From assembly GCF_007830125.1 (NCBI RefSeq), contig NZ_VLLG01000003.1, positions 1,044,247 through 1,108,246 on the forward strand: DNA of 64,000 bases, read 5' to 3'. Under the pieces are notes generated by a model. It was not told where the DNA came from and searched no databases. It saw nothing but the letters and a program-made list of their open reading frames with translations. Every line of letters begins with the position of its first letter. Position 1 is the first letter of the stretch. Source of the DNA: Chitinophaga japonensis. GTDB taxonomy: Bacteria > Bacteroidota > Bacteroidia > Chitinophagales > Chitinophagaceae. Of the stretch, positions 34,858 to 43,546 are shown piece after piece. Position numbers and translations under genes: made by a program.

Positions 34858-35355
34858 ATGATCGTTTCCATTATCGTTGCTGCATCGGAGAACAATGTGA
34901 TAGGCCGGGACAACCAATTGCCCTGGCATTTACCGGCAGACTTAAAGTATTTCAAACAAACCACGCTGGGCAAGCCCATTATTATGGGCCGGAAAACCTT
35001 TGAATCGCTGGGCAAGCCCCTGCCCGGGCGGCCCAACATCGTAGTTACCCGTCAGCCCGGCTATGCCAGGGACGGCATTATTGTAACGCCCTCCCTCCGC
35101 GCGGCCATTACGGCCGCCGGCACTTTTGGCACGGAGGAGATATTTGTTACCGGCGGCGCGGAGATCTTCAAACAGGCCATACCCTTACTGGTGCAACGCA
35201 TTTACCTGACCCGGATACATGCGGTGGTGGAGGGGGATACCTTCTTCCCGGTATTTGACAAAGTGCAGTGGGAGCTGGTGAGCAGCGAGGAGCACCCGGC
35301 AGATGAGAAACACGAATACGCCTTTACGTTCGAGGTATATGAGCGTAAGAAGTAG
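34858..35355 (+). CDS. folA: Dihydrofolate reductase
   Basis: A 165-residue DHFR with IVAASENNVIGRDNQLPWHLPADL-type N-terminus, the IMGRKTFESLGKPLPGR cofactor motif and EEIFVTGGAEIFKQAI. The catalytic acid is the Asp in LPADLKYF. It reduces dihydrofolate with NADPH, directly recycling the product of ThyA encoded just upstream. The last codons and the TAG stop lie inside a 7-bp-period array, so the C-terminal RKK tail is part of the repeat. Confidence 0.96.
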   Translation: MIVSIIVAASENNVIGRDNQLPWHLPADLKYFKQTTLGKPIIMGRKTFESLGKPLPGRPNIVVTRQPGYARDGIIVTPSLRAAITAAGTFGTEEIFVTGGAEIFKQAIPLLVQRIYLTRIHAVVEGDTFFPVFDKVQWELVSSEEHPADEKHEYAFTFEVYERKK

Positions 35356-35380
35356 GAAGCAAGAAGTAAGAGGTAGGAAG
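35345..35380. repeat. Heptamer array at folA-dnaG convergent ends
   Basis: Five consecutive 7-bp units from 35345 to 35379, of the type GTAAGAA, GTAGGAA or GCAAGAA. The array begins three codons before the folA stop, supplies that stop (TAG), and ends next to the dnaG stop on the other strand (35381-35383). Only one orientation is present. Units GTAGGAA and GTAAGAA recur in the array at 47739-47845. Confidence 0.85.
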
Positions 35381-37342
35381 TTACCTGAAGATCACCGTAC
35401 CGATGCCCTGCGTTAACTCCATCTCCAATTGTTTGAGGTGCCGGTGTACTTCAATACATTTCATCTGCAGCTCAAAAGTGTCTGCTTTTTCCATTTCCTG
35501 CTGGTTTTCCAGTATCAGCTTTTTGATCTTGCGCAGGATCAGGTAGTTGGTAGTGCTGATGGTATCGCGCAGGTAGGCGTTGTCGCCGTATACGGTGTCT
35601 ATTTCAAAACGTTCCTTCCAGTTGGTGCTAAGGTCGGCCTCTTTGTCCTCCAGTATCAGCGCGGTTTGTTTGGATATTTCCGGGTCTGCATGGTAGAGGA
35701 ACCATTTCCGGTCCGGCAGGCTGCCTTCATCGTATCGGGATTTATATTCCCGCAATATTTTCCTGACCACTTCGCTGTCTGCCAGTGACTCAAAGTCGTA
35801 GGGCAGGTGAAACACGTAGTCGGCTACGGTGCTGTTGTCCTCTTCGCTGAACACCATGTCCCCGAAGCGGAGCAGGATCTTCACCAGCTCTTTTTCCTGT
35901 TTTTCATCCGTCTGGAAGATCACTTCCACGTTGCCTTCTGCGGCTTCCATGGCGGCAATGGCTTCCTCGCTCAGCGGTTCAGCGTCGGGGGGCGGGGCGT
36001 TTTTGGCCAGTTGCTGCTCGCGCTTGTGCAGGCGTTCCCGGATAAACTTGTTCACCAGCATTACCAGGCCCTGCTCGTCTATTTTCAGGAGCTGGCTGCA
36101 CTGGCGGATGTAGTCCTGCTGGCGGGTAAAGTCCTCTACCTTGTCTATCTTGGAGATGGTTTCGGCAATTTCGTTCACCAACTGGCTTTTGCGGGTGCTG
36201 TCGTTGCCCATTTCCTGCATGGAGATCTGCAGCTTGAACAGCACAAAGTCCTGGCGGTTGTCGGCGATGAACTGCCGGAAGGCATTGGCTCCTATCTTCT
36301 GCACGTAGCTGTCCGGGTCTTCCTTGTCCGGCAGCAGCACCAGCTTTACGTTCAGGCCCTCTTCCACGGCCATGTCCAGCCCGCGCAGCGCTGCTTTTAC
36401 GCCCGCGCTGTCGCCATCATAGAGAATGGTGAGGTTGTTGGTGTATCGCTTTATCAGTCGCAACTGGTCGGTGGTGAGCGAGGTGCCGCTGGAGGCCACC
36501 ACGTTCTCCACCCCGGCCTGGTGCAGGGATATCACGTCTGTATAGCCCTCCACCAGCAGGCATTCATTGAGCTTGTCAATGGCATGGCGGGCAAAGTAGG
36601 TGCCGTACAGCACCTTGCTTTTAACGTATATCTCGTTCTCCGGGGAGTTGATGTACTTGGGCGCCCGGTCGTTCTTCACCAGTATGCGCGCGCCAAAGCC
36701 CAGCACCTTGCCGGACTGGTTGTGAATGGGAAAGATCACCCGGCCGCGGTAATTGTCCGCCGGCTGTTCGTTGCGGATGGTCACCAGGCCGGTCTTCTGC
36801 AGGTATTCCAGGTTATAGCCTTTTTCCAGCGCGGTGCGGGCAAAGGCGTCCCGCTCATTGCTGCAGTACCCCAACTGGAATTTCTGAACGGTTTCCCGGG
36901 TAAAGCCTCTTTCCTCGAAGTAGCTGAGGCCTACGTTCTGGCCTTCTTCCGTTTCCAGCAGGGTATGGCTAAAGTATTCGCGGGCAAAGCCGTTAATAAT
37001 ATAAAGGCTGTCCGCCAGCAGTTGCTGCTGCTTAGCTTCGGCGCTTACTTCGGTTTCCTCTATCTCTACATTGTATTTCTGGGCCAGCCAGCGCAGGGCT
37101 TCCACGTAGGAGTATTTCTCATGCTCCATCAGGAAGCGGATAGCATCACCGCCGGCGCCGCAGCCAAAGCATTTGTAGATCTCCTTGCTGGGTGTTACCG
37201 TGAAAGAGGGGGTTTTCTCATTATGGAAAGGGCAGAGGCCCAGGTAGTTAGCACCCCTTTTCTTGAGCTTTACAAATGAGCCCACGATCTCCACGATGTC
37301 AATACGGCTTACTATCTGTTGTATGGTCTGCTGTGTAATCAC
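35381..37342 (-). CDS. dnaG: DNA primase
   Basis: A primase of 653 residues from GTG 37340-37342, which restores the standard start (V)ITQQTIQQIVSRIDIVEIVGSFV; a TTG eight codons upstream is possible. The CHC2 zinc finger is CPFH (about 35) with CFGC (about 58). The catalytic core and TOPRIM domain carry LLVEGYTDVISLHQAG and the metal-binding YDGDSAGVKAALRGLD. The C-terminal helicase-binding region is divergent, as usual. It makes RNA primers at the replication fork with DnaB. It converges on folA and stands alone. Confidence 0.95.
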   Translation of the reverse strand: MITQQTIQQIVSRIDIVEIVGSFVKLKKRGANYLGLCPFHNEKTPSFTVTPSKEIYKCFGCGAGGDAIRFLMEHEKYSYVEALRWLAQKYNVEIEETEVSAEAKQQQLLADSLYIINGFAREYFSHTLLETEEGQNVGLSYFEERGFTRETVQKFQLGYCSNERDAFARTALEKGYNLEYLQKTGLVTIRNEQPADNYRGRVIFPIHNQSGKVLGFGARILVKNDRAPKYINSPENEIYVKSKVLYGTYFARHAIDKLNECLLVEGYTDVISLHQAGVENVVASSGTSLTTDQLRLIKRYTNNLTILYDGDSAGVKAALRGLDMAVEEGLNVKLVLLPDKEDPDSYVQKIGANAFRQFIADNRQDFVLFKLQISMQEMGNDSTRKSQLVNEIAETISKIDKVEDFTRQQDYIRQCSQLLKIDEQGLVMLVNKFIRERLHKREQQLAKNAPPPDAEPLSEEAIAAMEAAEGNVEVIFQTDEKQEKELVKILLRFGDMVFSEEDNSTVADYVFHLPYDFESLADSEVVRKILREYKSRYDEGSLPDRKWFLYHADPEISKQTALILEDKEADLSTNWKERFEIDTVYGDNAYLRDTISTTNYLILRKIKKLILENQQEMEKADTFELQMKCIEVHRHLKQLEMELTQGIGTVIFR

Positions 37343-37586
37343 GGGACAAGAATCGGCAAACTGCAAACATAGGTAATTTACTGATTTTGGCGGGACATAT
37401 CTCTGCGTGCGGGGTTTACGCGATTTATATTTTGATTTAAATTAATTTTAATAATTTTACATATTAATTTTTATATATTTACATAAGTTTTCACGCTATA
37501 CCCTTGAAATAAGTAACCGGACCGGGGGAAAGCTGGCTCCCGGGGAGTGGTTCTACCTGACCTATAAAAAAATAAAATATTAACGG

Positions 37587-38393
37587 ATGAAAAGATTTTT
37601 TATACTGTTTGCATGCATGTGCCTGGCTTTTTCTGCTATCAAAGCCCAAAGTTTTGATTTCAGGGTAGTGGCTACCGATACGGTAGGTTGTGCACCCAAG
37701 AAGATTACGTTTGACGTGAAATCATCCGAAGAGTTGTCCGTGATAGACTGGTTCTGGGAGTTTGGCGATGGCGGCACGGCCTCCGGTCCCCAGCCTACCC
37801 ATACCTTTAACCACCCGGGCCATTATACGGTGCGGCTAACGATGGTACTGCCCTCCGGCAGCACTTCCATGAAAGTGTTCAGCTACCAGGAAATAGACAT
37901 CCTGCCTATCCTGGACCTGGGCATACAGCACCCATTATGCAGCAATTACTGCCCGGTGATATCCAATACCGCCATGGCAGAAGGGCACCATGACCCGGGA
38001 TGGTACCTGTGGAACACGGGCGATACCACCAGCACCATACAGGCCTGTAAACCCGGCCAGTACTCCGTAATCTATAACGTATGCGGCCAAACGCTGATGG
38101 ACACTACCACGGTGATAGGCCGGGTGAGCGAAACCCAGGCCAAGATATCCTATACCTGGCTGTGCAGCCGGCAGGTGGACCTGAACGTGATGCCGGCTTA
38201 TGAGAATGTGCCTTACCGGCTCTGGCTGAACTGGGGCGACAACACTTCCCAGACCATTACCGGTAAAGACCGGCAGATGATGAAATTTGACCATGAATAT
38301 GCCGAATCCGGCGACTATACCATAGAAGTGCATATGGAATACCAGAATAGCTGCGCGGATATTGTGACCAGGAAGATAACGGTGCGGCAGTAG
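37587..38393 (+). CDS. Exported PKD-domain protein
   Basis: A 268-residue secreted protein with signal peptide MKRFFILFACMCLAFSAIKAQ. Two PKD-like beta-sandwich domains: residues about 25-105 (SVIDWFWEFGDGGTASGPQPTHTF, PGHYTVRLTM) and about 185-268 (YRLWLNWGDNTS, FDHEYAESGDYTIEVHM). Between them is a Cys-containing module (LCSNYCPVIS, WNTGDTTSTIQACKPG). PKD domains mediate protein or glycan contacts at the cell surface. No sorting domain is seen. It is preceded by a 244-bp AT-rich noncoding stretch and followed by a long inverted repeat. Confidence 0.82.
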   Translation: MKRFFILFACMCLAFSAIKAQSFDFRVVATDTVGCAPKKITFDVKSSEELSVIDWFWEFGDGGTASGPQPTHTFNHPGHYTVRLTMVLPSGSTSMKVFSYQEIDILPILDLGIQHPLCSNYCPVISNTAMAEGHHDPGWYLWNTGDTTSTIQACKPGQYSVIYNVCGQTLMDTTTVIGRVSETQAKISYTWLCSRQVDLNVMPAYENVPYRLWLNWGDNTSQTITGKDRQMMKFDHEYAESGDYTIEVHMEYQNSCADIVTRKITVRQ

Positions 38394-38403
38394 TGCCGGC
38401 ATT

Positions 38404-38460
38404 GTGAAAAGTGAAAGGTGAATAGTGAATCTTTATTTCACTATTCACCTTTCACTTTTC
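38404..38460. repeat. Inverted heptamer array (GTGAANN units)
   Basis: Four 7-bp units beginning GTGAA at 38404-38431 are followed by their mirror on the other strand (CACTATT, CACCTTT, CACTTTT at 38439-38459). Positions 38406-38429 and 38437-38460 are a perfect 24-bp inverted repeat with a 7-bp loop. It starts 10 bp after the PKD gene stop. Each unit carries TGA, so both strands have stops in all frames. It ends in C-rich sequence rather than a T-tract. Confidence 0.9.
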
Positions 38461-38521
38461 CCCCATTTCCCCTTCGCCTTTTTTCACCTATATTTGAATG
38501 ATCAAGCCAAACAATCTTATT

Positions 38522-39697
38522 ATGACGAAAGAAGTATTCATCGTATCTACCGTGCGCACCCCTATTGGCTCATTCAACGGAGCCCTGGCCCCCCTCCAGG
38601 CCACACAACTGGGCGCCATGGTCATAAAAGCAGCACTGGAAAGGGCCGGTATAGCCGCCGGCGAGGTCAATGAAGTATACATGGGCAACGTGATCAGCGC
38701 CAACATAGGACAAGCGCCTGCCAACCAGGCCAGCATCTATGCCGGCATACCGGTGACCGTGCCCTGCACTACCGTGAATAAAGTATGCGCCTCCGGCATG
38801 AAAGCCATTATGCTGGGCGCGCAAAGCATAATGCTGGGCGATAACGACATAGTAGTGGCCGGCGGCATGGAAAGCATGAGCAACATTCCCTACTACCTGG
38901 ATAAAGCGCGCAACGGCTACCGCCTGGGCCACGGCGCAGTAATAGACGGCATCCTGCGCGACGGCCTCTGGGACCCTTATAAGGATTTTCACATGGGCAA
39001 TGCCGCGGAGATCTGCGCGGCCGAATACAGGATCAGCCGGGAAGACCAGGACGCCTACGCCGTAAGCAGCTACAAACGTGCGGCAGAAGCATATGAAAAG
39101 GGCTATTATAAAAAGGAGATACTGCCCGTGGAAGTGCCCGGTAAACAGGTGGTGATGGTAACGGAAGATGAAGATTACAAGAAAGTGAATTTTGATAAGA
39201 TCCCCTCGCTGAAACCCTCCTTCCAGAAAGAAGGTACGGTTACGGCCGCCAACGCGTCCAACATCAACGACGGTGCGGCCGCAGTGGTGCTGGTAAGCGG
39301 GGAAAAGCTCAAAGAGCTGGGCCTGCAGCCCCTGGCCAGGATCGTGAGCTTTGCAGACGCATCCCAGGCGCCGGAATGGTTTACCACCACTCCTGTAAAA
39401 GCAATTAACCGCGCCCTGGCCAAAGCGCAGCTCAAAATATCCGATATGGATTACGCGGAGATCAATGAAGCCTTTTCCTGCGTGGCCATTGCCAATCAAA
39501 AGGACCTGGGCCTGTCGCCGGAGCGGCTGAACGTATGGGGCGGGGCGGTATCACTGGGCCATCCCATTGGTTGCAGCGGCGCCCGCATTACGGTAACGCT
39601 CACGTCTATACTGCACCAGCATAACGGCCGCTACGGCGTAGCCGGCATCTGCAACGGCGGCGGCGGCGCCAGCGCGGTTATCCTGGAGAATGTATAA
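38522..39697 (+). CDS. Acetyl-CoA acetyltransferase (thiolase)
   Basis: A 391-residue thiolase from ATG 38522 (MTKEVFIVSTVRTPIGSF). The acylated Cys89 is in NKVCASGMKA; the active-site His residues are in NEAFSCVAIANQ and GHPIGCSGAR, and the second Cys is in GICNGGGGASA. The set and length fit biosynthetic-type acetoacetyl-CoA thiolases, though degradative use in fatty-acid or amino-acid breakdown is equally possible. A TATATTTG promoter box at 38489-38496 precedes it. It stands alone, flanked on both sides by inverted heptamer arrays. Confidence 0.93.
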   Translation: MTKEVFIVSTVRTPIGSFNGALAPLQATQLGAMVIKAALERAGIAAGEVNEVYMGNVISANIGQAPANQASIYAGIPVTVPCTTVNKVCASGMKAIMLGAQSIMLGDNDIVVAGGMESMSNIPYYLDKARNGYRLGHGAVIDGILRDGLWDPYKDFHMGNAAEICAAEYRISREDQDAYAVSSYKRAAEAYEKGYYKKEILPVEVPGKQVVMVTEDEDYKKVNFDKIPSLKPSFQKEGTVTAANASNINDGAAAVVLVSGEKLKELGLQPLARIVSFADASQAPEWFTTTPVKAINRALAKAQLKISDMDYAEINEAFSCVAIANQKDLGLSPERLNVWGGAVSLGHPIGCSGARITVTLTSILHQHNGRYGVAGICNGGGGASAVILENV

Positions 39698-39703
39698 ATA
39701 GTG

Positions 39704-39831
39704 AAATTCCAAAACCCAAATCCCAAAATTGAACACAAGTCCCTTGAACTATCGGCAAACTGCTTTGCACCGAAACCCGGCCATTTGTTTGGAATTGGAA
39801 TTTGGAATTTGGCTTTGGGGTTTTGGAATTT
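39704..39831. repeat. Inverted heptamer array (AAATTCC units)
   Basis: Four 7-bp units at 39704-39731 (AAATTCC, AAAACCC, AAATCCC, AAAATTG) face a longer 7-bp-period stretch of GGAATTTG-like words at 39790-39831. The outer arms (39704-39717 and 39818-39831) are a perfect 14-bp inverted repeat; inner parts pair imperfectly. It fills the space between the convergent thiolase and membrane-protein genes. Unlike the other arrays its units contain no stop words. Confidence 0.8.
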
Positions 39832-39834
39832 ATT

Positions 39835-40494
39835 CTATTCCCCCAGGCAAATAGTGGTATCCAGCCGCATTTTGCGCCCGTTAAATCCCTGCAGGGACAC
39901 CCGTACACTGTCCCGGCTCATGATGTTCATCTGCAGGCTTTGCGGCCAGTAAGGCTGGTGGATCACACCCGGCGTTATCTTCTCAAAGAGCCAGTATTTA
40001 TCCGTTACCAGGCTGTAGGTGGGGTAGCGCGACAGGATGCCCTGCTCCCGGGTTTGCAGCGCATAATCGTTATCGATCGGGTAGCGGGTGAGGTTGCCAT
40101 CGTAGAGCAAGGCCACGCAGGCCATGATGGTAAGTATGCGCAGGGGCGGCAGCAGCAGGCCAAACAGCAGCACAAAGGGAAACCCGAAAAAGCAGAGCAG
40201 GTACAGCCATTTGCCGGTGATGTTCCGCGGCGTAAGCCCGTACAGGATCACCCCGGTGCCGGCGTACAGCGAGAAGAACACCCTTTCCGTGTAAGCGCCT
40301 TTAAAGCCGTAGCCGTTTACCAGCAGCAGCAGGCATACCGCGGAAAAGAACAGCAATACCAGGTGCAGGTACCACAGCAGCCGGAGCACATCCACCGGCG
40401 CCTTTATCTTTTTGATCTTGCAGGAAACTGCTGCCAGGAAGCTGAGGGACAGGATCGTGATGGTGATCATAGGAACAGGTATTGAAGATTTCAC
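39835..40494 (-). CDS. Membrane protein of unknown function
   Basis: A 219-residue protein (or 211 from the internal Met at residue 9). The N-terminal two-thirds hold four to five predicted membrane helices (about 8-24, 37-58, 72-88, 95-115, 118-132). The C-terminal part (about 135-219) is soluble and contains TREQGILSRYPTYSLVTDKYWLFEKITPG. I do not recognise a family. It converges on the thiolase gene and is divergent from pdhB, whose promoter lies between. Confidence 0.7.
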   Translation of the reverse strand: MKSSIPVPMITITILSLSFLAAVSCKIKKIKAPVDVLRLLWYLHLVLLFFSAVCLLLLVNGYGFKGAYTERVFFSLYAGTGVILYGLTPRNITGKWLYLLCFFGFPFVLLFGLLLPPLRILTIMACVALLYDGNLTRYPIDNDYALQTREQGILSRYPTYSLVTDKYWLFEKITPGVIHQPYWPQSLQMNIMSRDSVRVSLQGFNGRKMRLDTTICLGE

Positions 40495-40569
40495 GGAATA
40501 GCGCTACCAATATATTAATAATTTTTTATATTCTAATAATATTTAAATCCATAAGCCTTTCCCAAATCC

Positions 40570-40600
40570 TTTGCTTTTTCGTCAACAAACAATAATTTTG
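40570..40600 (+). promoter_or_regulatory. Consensus Bacteroidota promoter of pdhB
   Basis: TTTG at 40570-40573 and TAATTTTG at 40593-40600 are separated by exactly 19 bp, a full match to the TTTG-N19-TAnnTTTG consensus. The transcript would start near 40607 and have a leader of roughly 48 nt before ATG 40655. Confidence 0.8.
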
Positions 40601-40654
40601 CCCCTGCTCTAAGGAATAGGGCATTAAATCTTTACAAATCATTATACCAATAGC

Positions 40655-41638
40655 ATGCGTCAGATAGCTTTCAGACAAGCCTTAAGAGAAGCCCTGCAGG
40701 AGGAAATGCGCCGTGATGAGCGGGTGTTCCTGATGGGAGAGGAAGTAGCCGAATACAACGGAGCCTACAAAGTGAGCCAGGGAATGCTGGACGAGTTCGG
40801 GGACAAAAGGGTGATAGATACCCCCATTTCAGAACTGGGCTTTGCGGCCATCGGTGTAGGCGCTGCCCAGAACGGCCTCCGTCCCGTAGTGGAGTTCATG
40901 ACCTGGAACTTTGCCGTGCTGGCGCTGGACCAGATCCTGAACACGGCTTCCAAGATGCTGGCCATGAGCGGCGGGCAGGTAGGCTGTCCCATTGTGTTCC
41001 GCGGGCCTAACGGCTCTGCCGGCCAGTTGGGCGCTCAGCACTCTACCGCGTTTGAAAGCTATTATGCCAACATCCCGGGCTTGAAGGTAGTGTCCGTTTC
41101 CAACCCGTATGACGCCAAAGGCCTGCTGAAAGCCGCTATCCGCGACGATGACCCGGTAGTGTTCATGGAAAGCGAAGTCATGTACGGCGATATGGGTGAA
41201 GTGCCGGAAGAGGAATACATCATTCCCATCGGCAAAGCGGACATCAAACGCGCCGGCAAGGACGTAACGATCGTTTCTTTCAATAAAATGATGAAGGTGG
41301 CCCTGGGCGCTGCGGAAGAGCTGGCCAAGGAAGGCATTGAGGCCGAGGTGATAGACCTGCGCACCATCCGCCCGCTGGACTGGGTGACCATCCTGGAGTC
41401 CGTTAAGAAAACCAACCGCCTGGTGATCGTGGAAGAACAGTGGCCCTTTGCCAGCGTTTCCTCCGAGATCGCTTACCGCATCCAGAAAGAAGGCTTTGAC
41501 TTCCTGGACGCTCCTGTACGCCGTATCACGGCTGCAGATGCGCCCATGCACTACGCGCCCAACCTGGTGAAGCTGTACATGCCCGATGTAGAGCGTACCG
41601 TGAAACTGGTGAAGGAAGTAATGTATATGAAAAAATAA
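40655..41638 (+). CDS. pdhB: Pyruvate dehydrogenase E1 component, beta subunit
   Basis: A 327-residue E1 beta subunit. [31 protein letters not shown] is a typical opening; [19 protein letters not shown] and [16 protein letters not shown] are family blocks, and the Glu in [14 protein letters not shown] contacts the thiamine ring. Branched-chain E1 beta subunits look similar, but the sequence reads most like the pyruvate enzyme. It forms an alpha2beta2 tetramer with an E1 alpha that is not in this window. Transcribed alone from a consensus promoter and followed by a strong two-way terminator region. Confidence 0.93.
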   Translation: MRQIAFRQALREALQEEMRRDERVFLMGEEVAEYNGAYKVSQGMLDEFGDKRVIDTPISELGFAAIGVGAAQNGLRPVVEFMTWNFAVLALDQILNTASKMLAMSGGQVGCPIVFRGPNGSAGQLGAQHSTAFESYYANIPGLKVVSVSNPYDAKGLLKAAIRDDDPVVFMESEVMYGDMGEVPEEEYIIPIGKADIKRAGKDVTIVSFNKMMKVALGAAEELAKEGIEAEVIDLRTIRPLDWVTILESVKKTNRLVIVEEQWPFASVSSEIAYRIQKEGFDFLDAPVRRITAADAPMHYAPNLVKLYMPDVERTVKLVKEVMYMKK

Positions 41639-41754
41639 AAAGTAAAAAAGAAAAAAAATTAAAAGAATAACGGCGCTGTCTTCAATAAAAAGGCAGCGCT
41701 TTTTTATTCCAAGCGCTGCCCCATTATTTTTACTTTTTCTTTTTTACTTTTCTA
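41638..41754. repeat. Inverted heptamer array enclosing a terminator
   Basis: Positions 41638-41655 and 41734-41751 are a perfect 18-bp inverted repeat of A-rich/T-rich sequence with 7-bp phasing (TTTTTAC, TTTTTCT, TTTTTAC, TTTTCTA from 41727). The pdhB TAA stop (41636-41638) and the cysM TAG stop (41752-41754, other strand) lie at its two edges. It encloses the hairpins at 41673-41720. Confidence 0.8.
41673..41720. terminator. Two overlapping hairpins, bidirectional terminator
   Basis: GGCAGCGCTT (41692-41701) pairs perfectly with AAGCGCTGCC (41711-41720). Part of the same segment, CAGCGC (41694-41699), can instead pair with GCGCTG (41673-41678) and is followed by six T. The two pairings exclude each other. 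They lie between convergent pdhB and cysM and can end both transcripts. Confidence 0.8.
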
Positions 41755-42633
41755 CCCGAACAGGTCACTCGACAGGTACCGGTCTCCACGGTCACAGATA
41801 ATACAAACGATCACACCCTCCTCCAGCTCTGCCGACAGCCTTACGGCTGCGGATACGGCGCCGCCGCTGCTCATGCCGCAGAATACCGCCTCTTCCCTGG
41901 CCAGCCGCCGGGTCATTTGCCGGGCATCTTCTTCCGCAATATCCATTGTACGGTCCACCCGCTCCCGGTCAAATATTTTGGGGAGGTAGGCTTCCGGCCA
42001 TTTGCGGATGCCCGGGATCCTGGAGCCTTCGGTGGGTTGGCAGCCAATGATCTGCACCTGCGGGTTCTGCTCCTTCAGGTAGCGGGATACGCCCATGATG
42101 GTGCCGGTAGTGCCCATAGCGCTTACAAAATGCGTGATGCCGCCCTGGGTATCGCGCCATATTTCCGGGCCGGTAGTGCGGTAGTGCATACCGTAATTGT
42201 CCGGGTTGGCAAACTGGTTCAGCATATGGTAGCCGCCTTTGGCCACCTGTGCGTGCGCGTAATCAATCGCGCCTTCCATGGAGCCTTCCTTAGCGGTGAG
42301 CACTACTTTGGCGCCAAAAGCTTCCATGGTGAGCACGCGCTCCCGCGTGGCGTCTTCCGGCATTACCAGCTCTATGGCCACGCCAAACAGGTTGGCGATC
42401 ATGGCCAGGGCGATGCCGGTATTGCCGCTGGTAGCCTCTATCAGCTTCATGCCGGGCTTTAGCTCCCCGCGGTCCAGCGCACCCTTGATCATGCCGTAGG
42501 CGGCGCGGTCTTTTACGCTGCCGCCCGGGTTATTGCCTTCCAGCTTGCCGAATATCTTTACTTGCGGGTTGGCGGTCAGTTTCTTCAGCTCTACCAGCGG
42601 GGTATTGCCAACCAGGTCCAGGATCGAATACAT
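41752..42633 (-). CDS. cysM: Cysteine synthase B (O-acetylserine sulfhydrylase)
   Basis: A 293-residue PLP enzyme. The PLP lysine is in LEGNNPGGSVKDRAAYGMI, a CysM-type reading (CysA/K enzymes usually have E.xNPxxSVKDR with differences around it); the phosphate loop is EATSGNTGIALA and GTTGTIMG. The C-terminal CDRGDRYLSSDLFG also fits CysM. It makes cysteine from O-acetylserine and sulfide. It follows cysE by 20 bp, so substrate supply and use are encoded in one operon. The TAG stop lies at the edge of a heptamer array. Confidence 0.93.
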   Translation of the reverse strand: MYSILDLVGNTPLVELKKLTANPQVKIFGKLEGNNPGGSVKDRAAYGMIKGALDRGELKPGMKLIEATSGNTGIALAMIANLFGVAIELVMPEDATRERVLTMEAFGAKVVLTAKEGSMEGAIDYAHAQVAKGGYHMLNQFANPDNYGMHYRTTGPEIWRDTQGGITHFVSAMGTTGTIMGVSRYLKEQNPQVQIIGCQPTEGSRIPGIRKWPEAYLPKIFDRERVDRTMDIAEEDARQMTRRLAREEAVFCGMSSGGAVSAAVRLSAELEEGVIVCIICDRGDRYLSSDLFG

Positions 42634-42653
42634 CTTAAATTGATCGGTTTAAT

Positions 42654-43463
42654 TTAAACTACTTCTACAACGTTCATGCTGCCATCCGCCTTGTAGTAGA
42701 TGCGGGAAAAGGGCGCTACGCTCTTGATCAGCCATACATTGCCGCCGATTACGCTGTGGTGCCCGATGGTAGTGTCGCCGCCCAGGATGGTGGCGCCGGC
42801 ATAGATCACCACGTGCTCTTCGATGGTAGGATGGCGTTTGCTCCGGGCCATACTTTTATCTATGCTGAGCGCGCCCAGGGTTACGCCCTGGTACAGCTTT
42901 ACATGTGGTCCTATTACACAGGTTTCTCCTATCACGATGCCGGTACCGTGGTCAATGCAGAAATAAGGCGCAATTACGGCGGCAGGGTGAATGTCGATAC
43001 CGGTGCGGGCATGGGCCAGCTCCGTGATCATGCGGGGCAGCAGTGGCACACGGAGCTGCTGCAGGGCATGCGCTATCCGGTAAAAGGCGATGGCGTAAAA
43101 GCCCGGGTAAGCCCGGATCACTTCATACAGGCAGGTAGCGGCCGGGTCGCCCTGGTAGATGGCCGTAGCATCCCTGGTGAGGTCATCGTAAATGCCCGGT
43201 ACCTGCGCCATAAAACGGCCGGCCAGGGCAGCCGCGGTATCCGGCAACTGTGGCTGCATAGGGAGTAACAATTGCTGCAGTGCAGCTTCCAGTACGCCCG
43301 CATAGGGGGCCAGCTCCGCTTCCGTCATCACTTGTCCCGTATGTTCAGGAAATAACCAGCTCACCAGGTTGCCGGCAAAATCGCTGACCGCTGTGGTGGG
43401 CGGGAACGCATTAGCCGCCGCCTGTTGGTGTCTCCGCTTCAGTTCCTCCAATAATTTATCCAT
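42654..43463 (-). CDS. cysE: Serine O-acetyltransferase
   Basis: A 269-residue acetyltransferase. A helical N-terminal domain (about 1-150; DPAATCLYEVIRAYPGFYAIAFYRIAHAL) precedes a left-handed beta-helix of hexapeptide repeats (about 155-250; IDIHPAAVIAPYFCIDHGTGIVIGETCVIG, VKLYQGVTLGALS). The catalytic His is in DHGTG. It makes O-acetylserine from serine and acetyl-CoA for the CysM encoded 20 bp downstream. The N-terminal extension is like that of plant-type and Bacteroidota enzymes. Confidence 0.93.
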   Translation of the reverse strand: MDKLLEELKRRHQQAAANAFPPTTAVSDFAGNLVSWLFPEHTGQVMTEAELAPYAGVLEAALQQLLLPMQPQLPDTAAALAGRFMAQVPGIYDDLTRDATAIYQGDPAATCLYEVIRAYPGFYAIAFYRIAHALQQLRVPLLPRMITELAHARTGIDIHPAAVIAPYFCIDHGTGIVIGETCVIGPHVKLYQGVTLGALSIDKSMARSKRHPTIEEHVVIYAGATILGGDTTIGHHSVIGGNVWLIKSVAPFSRIYYKADGSMNVVEVV

Positions 43464-43546
43464 ATAACGGCTTAAAATTACAGGTATTAATGGTTAATCG
43501 GTACATTGAAAGTACGCATAAAACCTGTAAAATTAGTAGACTTTAT

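Noticed and set aside
35807..37279. 490-codon open frame on the plus strand
   Set aside because: Antisense to dnaG, whose zinc finger and TOPRIM motifs are intact; no protein-like features.
38404..38460. CRISPR array or IS end
   Set aside because: Units are 7 bp and directly adjacent with no spacers, no cas genes or transposase are nearby, and no target duplication is visible.
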